Of a DNA stretch of 64,000 bases, positions 58,691 through 64,000 are shown one piece after another. Each line of letters starts with the position of its first letter. Position 1 is the first letter of the stretch. The DNA is taken from assembly GCA_026981855.1 (NCBI GenBank), contig JALSIB010000038.1:62001-126000 (forward strand), read 5' to 3'. The notes beneath the pieces are model-generated. The model was not told the DNA's origin. It was given only the letters and a program-made list of their open reading frames with translations, and ran no database searches. Source of the stretch: Methylothermaceae bacterium (GTDB taxonomy: Bacteria; Pseudomonadota; Gammaproteobacteria; Methylococcales; Methylothermaceae). The position numbers and the translations under genes are program-made.

Positions 58691-59018
58691 AGCCGTGGCG
58701 CTGGGGCGTCTTTTCTTCACGCCCCAGGAGCGGATGATGCTGGAAAAAAGCACGGGGCCTGCAGATTCCCCGGCCGCTACGAAAGACACCCGCCGGAACG
58801 TGAAGACCGCCACCCTGACGGCCAACGGCTGGTTGTGGTCGGGAGAGCGGGAACGGATCTGGCTGAACGGCGGGGAGAGGCAGCCCGGTTCTTACCGTTT
58901 CGATTCCGGGGAAATCAGGGTCCGCTGGCGAGGTCGTGTTTTGGCCCTCAAACCGGGACAGACGGCGGTCGAAACGCCCGGGGGAAAAATCGTGATCCGG
59001 GAATTCGGGGATGATTGA
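58653..59018 (+). CDS. MshK/PilP/GspC-like periplasmic protein
   Basis: A small exported protein of about 121 residues: a short hydrophobic start (ILLMMGWMPFEAVALG) and a C-terminal small beta domain (ATLTANGWLWSGERERIWLNG, then GSYRFDSGEIRVRWRGRVLALKPG) of the PilP/GspC HR type, which contacts the secretin. Start choice is uncertain: ATGs at 58644, 58653, 58668 and 58671 are in frame; GAGG precedes 58653 closely. It overlaps the MshJ-like gene and the following prepilin gene. Confidence 0.6.
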   Translation: MGILLMMGWMPFEAVALGRLFFTPQERMMLEKSTGPADSPAATKDTRRNVKTATLTANGWLWSGERERIWLNGGERQPGSYRFDSGEIRVRWRGRVLALKPGQTAVETPGGKIVIREFGDD

Positions 59019-59670
59019 ACAGCGCGGTTTTTCCATGGTGGAAATGGCCATGGTGCTGGTGATCTTCAGCCTGCTGATGGGCGGGATGCTGATGCCGATG
59101 GCGGCCCAGTACCGGAACAAGCGGGTGGCCGAAACCCAGGGCAAACTCAACGCCATCGTCGAAACCCTCTACGGTTTCGCTCTCGGCCGGGGCAGGCTGC
59201 CCTGCCCGGATATCGACGGAGACGGGCAGGAAGACAGGAGCGCCTCGGGGCGGTGCAGGCGCGCTTCGGGAGATCTGCCGTGGGTGACCCTGTCGGTGGA
59301 TGCCGGGGATGCCTGGGGACGGCCCTGGATCTATCGGGTGACCGGGGCATTCGCCGACGCGGCCGATGGCACGGGGTGCGGCAAGACGGTTGCCGGGGTT
59401 TCCTTTTCCCTCTGTTCGCAAGGCGACATCCAGGTGAAGGATTCAGCGGGCGGACTGGTGGCCGACAAACTGCCGGCCATCGTGGTGTCGCAGGGTGAAA
59501 ACCCGTCCGCCTCCCGAGTGGAAAGAGAAAACCGGGACGGCGACAGGGTTTTCGTCAAGGATGTCTACTCCGACGTGCCGGGGAAAGAATTCGACGATCA
59601 GGTGGCCTGGGTGACATCGGCGGCGCTGAAGAACCGGATGGTGGTGGCGGGCGTGCTGTCTGCCCCGTAA
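59011..59670 (+). CDS. Type IV prepilin-like protein 1
   Basis: A 219-residue prepilin with a class III leader (MIEQRG) cleaved before FSMVEMAMVLVIFSLLMGGM; mature residue 5 is the conserved glutamate. The helix is followed by a globular domain with several cysteines, a CPDIDGDGQED calcium-like loop, WGRPWIYRV and PAIVVSQGEN. This domain resembles prepilins of the MSHA/T2SS-like group with a proline- and cysteine-bearing core. It overlaps the MshK-like gene by 8 bases. The length suggests a minor or tip pilin. Confidence 0.85.
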   Translation: MIEQRGFSMVEMAMVLVIFSLLMGGMLMPMAAQYRNKRVAETQGKLNAIVETLYGFALGRGRLPCPDIDGDGQEDRSASGRCRRASGDLPWVTLSVDAGDAWGRPWIYRVTGAFADAADGTGCGKTVAGVSFSLCSQGDIQVKDSAGGLVADKLPAIVVSQGENPSASRVERENRDGDRVFVKDVYSDVPGKEFDDQVAWVTSAALKNRMVVAGVLSAP

Positions 59671-59747
59671 TCTGGGAGTGAAGAGGGAGAAGGCGATGAC
59701 GATTGAGGCAAAACGTGTTGTGAGTGATCGGTAATTTGGAGGTAATC

Positions 59748-60329
59748 ATGCGTAAACAACAAGGCTTCACCCTGGTGGAAATCGCCATCGTTTTGGTGAT
59801 CATCGGCATTCTTCTGGGCGGCGTGCTCAAGGGCAGGGAATTGATCGAAAACGCCAAGATCGCCAATCTGGCCAAATCCATCGAAGAGATCCGGGCGGCG
59901 GTCAACGCCTATCAGGATCGTTACCGTGCCTTGCCCGGTGATGACAAGAAGGTGGACAAGCACATCACCACACTGGCCGCCAGCGATGCGGGGGATGGTG
60001 ATGGCAGAATCGAGGGCAGCTGGTATTCGACCAGGAACAGTGATGAAAGCAGGAAGCTGTGGAAGCATCTGCGCGCCTCCGGATTTCTTTCCGGAGAAGG
60101 CAGCGAACAGCCGGTTCACAGCTATGGGGGTGTCGTCGGGGTGCAATGGGCCAATATCGGAACTGGAAACGCCAATCTCATCTGCCTGGGTAATCTGTCC
60201 GGCGACATCGCCCGGATCGTGGATAACCGCATCGATGACGGGGTGGCGACCAGCGGTTCGGTCCGGGCCTGGGGCGCCAGGAGCGATTATGTGGATACCG
60301 GAACCTATCACGTCTGTACCAGGCTTTGA
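59748..60329 (+). CDS. Type IV prepilin-like protein 2
   Basis: A 193-residue prepilin: leader MRKQQG, then FTLVEIAIVLVIIGILLGGV with glutamate 5, the hallmark N-methylation motif. The following helix continues KGRELIENAKIANLAKSIEEIRAAVNAYQDRYRALPGDD, typical of pilins and pseudopilins; the C-terminal part ends with a cysteine pair (LICLGN, YHVCTRL) that may form the D-loop disulfide. GGAGG lies 6 bases before the ATG at 59748. A 77-base gap separates it from the first prepilin. It could be the major pilin. Confidence 0.87.
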   Translation: MRKQQGFTLVEIAIVLVIIGILLGGVLKGRELIENAKIANLAKSIEEIRAAVNAYQDRYRALPGDDKKVDKHITTLAASDAGDGDGRIEGSWYSTRNSDESRKLWKHLRASGFLSGEGSEQPVHSYGGVVGVQWANIGTGNANLICLGNLSGDIARIVDNRIDDGVATSGSVRAWGARSDYVDTGTYHVCTRL

Positions 60330-60349
60330 GATGGCGGAGGTGTGCCGGC

Positions 60350-61027
60350 GTGCGCCCGGGTGCTGACCAGCGAAGCGAATCTCGGCTTCCGGCGGGCGGG
60401 TTCCAGGTGGAGATCGCCCGCCACAAATGGCGTTCCGGAGAAATCCGGTGGTGCCATCTGGTCGATTTGAGCGGTAACGGATTGAGTTTCGTCAGTCACG
60501 ACAACCATCTCGGCCCCCTGGACAAGATTTCCTTCCGCCTCCACGTGGGGGCGGGTGTCGCCGAGGGAAAGGCCGTCATTTGCTACCGGCGGCCGGAAAG
60601 TGACAGCCGCTGGCGTTATGGGGCGATGTTTTTGAGTATTTCACCTGAAGTCGAGGAGCTGCTTCAGGAGGAACACCTGTCCACGGAAGAGGTCCGGTCG
60701 GTGGCGCGGCAGGTGGCGGACAGGATGGCCATGCAAGCGTGCCGCTCCGAGGCCCGGAGGCGGGCGTTGCGTTCCAGGGCGCTGTTGTGCGAAGCCGTTC
60801 GGGCTTTTCTCGAACGGCTGGAAACCCTCGGCCATCCACTTCCGCAACCGGTCGAGGTGAGTCTGGAAGAAGGCGTCCGGGTGGGGAAAGAAGCCTCCCC
60901 GCTTGTCGTTTCCGCGTTGGAAAACGGGTTGGGCTATGCTTCCAGCCGCGGCGAGCACTTCTCCAACGTGTTTGAAGTCCTGGAGTTTTTGCGCGCTGAA
61001 CTGGCGCTCAACCAAACCGGCCGGTGA
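60350..61027 (+). CDS. PilZ-domain protein next to pilus genes
   Basis: A 225-residue protein. The PilZ domain is near the N-terminus: RSESR (RxxxR motif) and DLSGNG (DxSxxG motif) about 40 residues later, followed by [22 protein letters not shown] helical C-terminal half ([57 protein letters not shown]) may bind a partner. I chose GTG 60350, preceded by GGAGG at 9 bases, over a TTG at 60326. It follows the second prepilin gene and may give the pilus a second c-di-GMP input. It converges on pstB with a 20-base overlap. Confidence 0.78.
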   Translation: MRPGADQRSESRLPAGGFQVEIARHKWRSGEIRWCHLVDLSGNGLSFVSHDNHLGPLDKISFRLHVGAGVAEGKAVICYRRPESDSRWRYGAMFLSISPEVEELLQEEHLSTEEVRSVARQVADRMAMQACRSEARRRALRSRALLCEAVRAFLERLETLGHPLPQPVEVSLEEGVRVGKEASPLVVSALENGLGYASSRGEHFSNVFEVLEFLRAELALNQTGR

Positions 61028-61877
61028 TGTAATCCTCGGTCAATGGATGGCGGGGGTTGGTGAAGATGCGCGAGGTATCGCCCACCTCGATCAATTTTCC
61101 CAGATGGAAATAGGCGGTGCGTTGCGACACCCGTGCGGCCTGTTGCATCGAATGGGTGACGATGACGATGGTGTAACGTTCGCGCAGCTCGTCTATCAGT
61201 TGCTCGATGGTGGCGGTGGCGATGGGATCGAGGGCCGAACAGGGCTCGTCCATCAGCACCACTTCGGGGCCCACCGCGATGGTTCTGGCGATGCACAGGC
61301 GCTGCTGCTGTCCGCCTGAAAGACCGGTAGCCGGGTGATCGAGCCGGTCGCGCACCTCTTTCCAAAGTCCGGCCCTTTTCAGCGAAGTTTCCACGATATC
61401 GTCCAGTTCGGTGCGGTTGGACGCCAGTCCGTGGATGCGGGGGCCATAGGCGACGTTGTCATAAATCGACTTGGGGAATGGGTTGGGCTTCTGAAACACC
61501 ATGCCGACCCGGGCCCTGAGGACGACGGGATCCAGTTCCTTGCTGTAGATATCCTGCCCGTCGAGCCGGATGTCGCCTTCGACCCGGCATCCCTCGATGA
61601 TGTCGTTCATGCGGTTGAGACAGCGCAGGAAGGTGGACTTGCCACATCCGGAAGGGCCGATCAGGGCGATCACCTCCCTTTGACCGATGTCCAGATTGAT
61701 GTCGAACAGGGCCTGTTTTTCGCCGTAGAAGACGTTCACACCCCGGCAGCAAATTCTGGGCTTTGCGACGCTGTACTCCCCCACCGTTTGATAACCTTGA
61801 TCCGAGTCGGTGGACGTGGGAGCCGCAGAATCCCGGCTTTCCTCAAATTTCTCGACGATGTTCATGATGGTACTCAT
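61008..61877 (-). CDS. pstB: Phosphate ABC transporter ATP-binding protein
   Basis: Cytoplasmic ATPase of the high-affinity phosphate importer. The 289-residue protein has Walker [10 protein letters not shown] (74-82), the PstB-specific [25 protein letters not shown] signature [15 protein letters not shown], Walker [14 protein letters not shown] and the H-loop histidine. The ATG at 61877 is preceded by GGGAGAA; an ATG at 61892 lies in a worse context. It has an N-terminal extension of about 40 residues. Gene order pstC-pstA-pstB is standard. The pho regulon is the likely control. Confidence 0.95.
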   Translation of the reverse strand: MSTIMNIVEKFEESRDSAAPTSTDSDQGYQTVGEYSVAKPRICCRGVNVFYGEKQALFDINLDIGQREVIALIGPSGCGKSTFLRCLNRMNDIIEGCRVEGDIRLDGQDIYSKELDPVVLRARVGMVFQKPNPFPKSIYDNVAYGPRIHGLASNRTELDDIVETSLKRAGLWKEVRDRLDHPATGLSGGQQQRLCIARTIAVGPEVVLMDEPCSALDPIATATIEQLIDELRERYTIVIVTHSMQQAARVSQRTAYFHLGKLIEVGDTSRIFTNPRHPLTEDYITGRFG

Positions 61878-61896
61878 GGATGATTCTCCCATTTTT

Positions 61897-63180
61897 TCAC
61901 CAGCGCCGTTCCAGGCGGCGTCGCAGCAATACCGCCAGTAGATTCATCAGGCCAAGAAAAACCAGCAACACGATGATGGCGGCGGAGGTCCGTTCGACGA
62001 AGCCCCGCTCCGGGCTGTCGGCCCACAGGTAGATTTGCACCGGCAAGGCGGTGGCGGGGTCCAGAAACCCTTGGGGTGGATCGACGATGAAAGCCACCAT
62101 CCCGATCATCAGCAGCGGCGCGGTTTCCCCCAGGGCCCTGGCCATGCCGATGATGGCCCCGGTGAGCATGCCGGGCATCGCCAGGGGCAGAACGTGATGG
62201 AACACCGTTTGCATGCGTGAGGCGCCGATGCCCAGGGCGGCTTCGCGGATGGAAGGGGGAACCGCGGTGAGCGCGGCGCGGCTGGCGATGATGACGGTGG
62301 GCAAGGTCATGAGGGTGAGGGTCAATCCGCCCACCAGGGGGGTGGAGCGGGGCAGGCCGAAATAGCCCAGGAACACCGCCAGCCCCAGCAGTCCAAAGAC
62401 GATGGAGGGAACCGCCGCCAGGTTGTTGATATTGATCTCGATCATGTCCACCCAGAAGTTCTTCTTGGGGGCGAATTCCTCCAGATAGATGGCCGCCGCG
62501 ATGCCCAGTGGGAAGGAAAGCGCCAAGGTGACGATCATCATATACAGGGAGCCCTTCAGGGCCACCAGGATACCCGCCTGTTCGGGCTCTCTGGAATCGC
62601 CGTTGAGGAAAAATATTTTGTTGAATCTGAGTGCCAGTCTCTGTTCCCGCTTCAGCCGTTCGAGCCAGTGGATCTGATAATCCTTGAGACGGCGTTGGGC
62701 CTCGGGGACCGACGTGTCGACGGAACCTTTCATGTACATGTCCACGTCGGCGCCGGCCGGCAGCCAGACTGTGACGGTTTTGCCGATCTGTTCGGGATGT
62801 TCCATCACCCAGTCACGCAGTTCGTAAGCGCTGCCGGAACTCACCAGGCGGTACAGGGCGCGTTTTTGCCGCCGCTTTCTGACATCGGGGAACGAGCGGC
62901 GGAGCGTTTGTTTGATCAGTCCCTCGAAATCCACTTTGGCCAGGTGCTGCGGTGTCGGGGGGGAAAGTTCCCCGGGAGGTAGATAGACATCCAGGGCGAT
63001 ATAAGTCTGTTGAAAAGCGCTGAAACCGCGGCCCAGAATGTTCGCTAACAGCAGGGCCAGAAATGTCATCGCCAGAAGGATGGCCGTCCGGCCGTACCAG
63101 CGAAAGCGGGTCTCGCGCCGCCGCCTTTTGGCGAGCCCGGCTTGCACGATGTCGAGGGTCTGGGGCGCGTCGCTGTTCAT
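61897..63180 (-). CDS. pstA: Phosphate ABC transporter permease PstA
   Basis: Inner-membrane permease of 427 residues, about 130 longer than E. coli PstA. The extra N-terminal part (residues about 50-205) is a periplasmic insert after the first membrane helix ([18 protein letters not shown]) with [25 protein letters not shown] and is the DUF3333 type extension known in some proteobacteria. The permease core follows: [46 protein letters not shown] and the EAA loop region [24 protein letters not shown]. Starts inside the pstC stop (ATGA); pstB starts 19 bases after its stop. Confidence 0.93.
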   Translation of the reverse strand: MNSDAPQTLDIVQAGLAKRRRRETRFRWYGRTAILLAMTFLALLLANILGRGFSAFQQTYIALDVYLPPGELSPPTPQHLAKVDFEGLIKQTLRRSFPDVRKRRQKRALYRLVSSGSAYELRDWVMEHPEQIGKTVTVWLPAGADVDMYMKGSVDTSVPEAQRRLKDYQIHWLERLKREQRLALRFNKIFFLNGDSREPEQAGILVALKGSLYMMIVTLALSFPLGIAAAIYLEEFAPKKNFWVDMIEININNLAAVPSIVFGLLGLAVFLGYFGLPRSTPLVGGLTLTLMTLPTVIIASRAALTAVPPSIREAALGIGASRMQTVFHHVLPLAMPGMLTGAIIGMARALGETAPLLMIGMVAFIVDPPQGFLDPATALPVQIYLWADSPERGFVERTSAAIIVLLVFLGLMNLLAVLLRRRLERRW

Positions 63181-64000
63181 TCGTATTGCTCCCTGTATCT
63201 GCGAACCACGTGCAGGGCGACCAGATTGAGCGCCAGGGTGATCAGGAACAGCGTCAATCCCAGCGCGAAGGCGGCCAGGGTCTTGGGGCTGTCGAATTCC
63301 TGGTCTCCGACCAGCAGGGCCACGATCTGGACAGTGATCGTGGTCACCGATTCCAGGGGGTTGAGAGTCAGTTTCGCCGTCATCCCGGCGGCCATCACCA
63401 CGATCATGGTTTCGCCGATCGCGCGCGACACCGCCAGCAGCAACCCGCTGACGATTCCGGGAAGGGCCGCGGGCAGAACCACACCGGTGATGGTTTCCGC
63501 CTGGGTGGCCCCCAGGCCGTATGCGCCCTCGCGCAGGGAGCGGGGAACCGCCGTGAGGGCGTCGTCGGTGAGGGAGGAAACGAAGGGAATGATCATGACG
63601 CCCATCACCGTCCCGGCCGCCAGGGCGCTTTCCGCCGAAACCGTCAGCCCCAGCTGGACGCCGAAGTCACGCAGCAAGGGGGCGACCACCAAGGCGGCGA
63701 AAAATCCGTATACGACCGTCGGAATACCCGCCAGCACCTCGATCAGGGGTTTGACGATCGAGCGGGTGTGCGATTTCGCATATTCCGAGAGATAGATGGC
63801 CGAAAGCAACCCGATGGGTGTGGCGACCGCCATGGCGATGCCGGAGATGAGCAGTGTGCCGGTGAGTAGAGGTATGAAGCCGAAAGCCCCGGAAGCGCCC
63901 ACCTGATCGGGGCGGATGGCCATCTGTGGACTCCACTTGAGGCCAAACAGGAATTCGGTCACGGGAACCTTGGAGAAAAAGCGCAGGGATTCGAACAAGA
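63177..64000 (-). CDS. pstC: Phosphate ABC transporter permease PstC (N-terminus beyond window)
   Basis: Partner permease of PstA. At least 274 C-terminal residues are visible: FFSKVPVTEFLFGLKWSPQ, GAFGFIPLLTGTLLISGIAM, PLGLLSAIYLSEYA-like TPIGLLSAIYLSEYA, EVLAGIPTVVYGFFA, and the EAA-type loop REGAYGLGATQAETITGVVLPAALPG. The frame runs off the end of the window at 64000, so the ATG at 63998 is not necessarily the start; the gene is probably longer. ATGA overlap with pstA. pstS would be expected further upstream. Confidence 0.92.
   Translation of the reverse strand, partial: LFESLRFFSKVPVTEFLFGLKWSPQMAIRPDQVGASGAFGFIPLLTGTLLISGIAMAVATPIGLLSAIYLSEYAKSHTRSIVKPLIEVLAGIPTVVYGFFAALVVAPLLRDFGVQLGLTVSAESALAAGTVMGVMIIPFVSSLTDDALTAVPRSLREGAYGLGATQAETITGVVLPAALPGIVSGLLLAVSRAIGETMIVVMAAGMTAKLTLNPLESVTTITVQIVALLVGDQEFDSPKTLAAFALGLTLFLITLALNLVALHVVRRYREQYE

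Overview
The window reads as GC-rich chromosomal DNA of a gammaproteobacterial methylotroph, most likely a methanotroph of the order Methylococcales. The support is a lanthanide-type methanol dehydrogenase (XoxF, with the diagnostic DFD aspartate pair), a two-subunit NAD-dependent formate dehydrogenase, a GlcDEF glycolate oxidase, PEP-CTERM surface proteins and ordinary gammaproteobacterial housekeeping genes. No particulate methane monooxygenase lies in the window, so methanotrophy is an inference. I see no rRNA, tRNA, CRISPR array, prophage or insertion sequence.

Layout. 1-3 kb: end of trmJ, cysE and a compact iscR-iscS-iscA cluster that lacks iscU. 3-6 kb: a TonB-dependent receptor, then a 0.6 kb non-coding stretch with a strong small-RNA candidate. 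6-11 kb: rimI, a PilZ protein, a DUF1631 protein, yggT, proC and a 34-residue ribosomal protein bTHX gene. 11-15.5 kb, minus strand: DUF779 protein and aldehyde dehydrogenase, then holC, pepA and a small membrane protein. 15.6-21.4 kb: DUF4404, then a tightly coupled pcnB-folK-panB-panC-mtnB-mtnD-mtnC run (RNA polyadenylation, folate, pantothenate, methionine salvage). 22-30 kb: a giant secreted multidomain protein with an N-terminal dockerin-like domain, interrupted by a frameshift exactly at a run of nine G, followed by a PEP-CTERM protein with a cohesin-like body. 30.5-37.5 kb: a lipoprotein, fdsB-fdsA and xoxF, forming a C1 oxidation block. 37.5-43 kb: a membrane protein, a rhomboid protease and glcDEF. 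42.8-45.6 kb, minus strand: feoABC with a putative Fur box. 46-47.5 kb: tandem duplicated membrane CBS proteins. 47.5-51.2 kb, minus strand: a small surface-antigen-like protein and a three-gene operon encoding a VWA protein and two membrane partners. 51.3-61 kb: an MSHA-like type IV pilus cluster with a predicted c-di-GMP-binding ATPase, two prepilins and a PilZ protein. 61-64 kb, minus strand: pstB, pstA and a partial pstC.

Themes. C1 metabolism is represented by XoxF and formate dehydrogenase. c-di-GMP input recurs in two PilZ proteins and the MshEN domain of the pilus ATPase. Iron and sulfur appear in the isc genes, feoABC and possibly the TonB receptor. Genes are densely packed: many neighbours share ATGA stop/start overlaps, and four of the five convergent gene pairs overlap at their 3' ends.

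The most promising undescribed material is the dockerin-like giant protein plus cohesin-like PEP-CTERM protein with a possible phase-variable G tract (22.3-30.3 kb), the small-RNA locus at 5.5 kb with a repeated anti-Shine-Dalgarno-like motif, and the VWA operon divergent from the pilus cluster.
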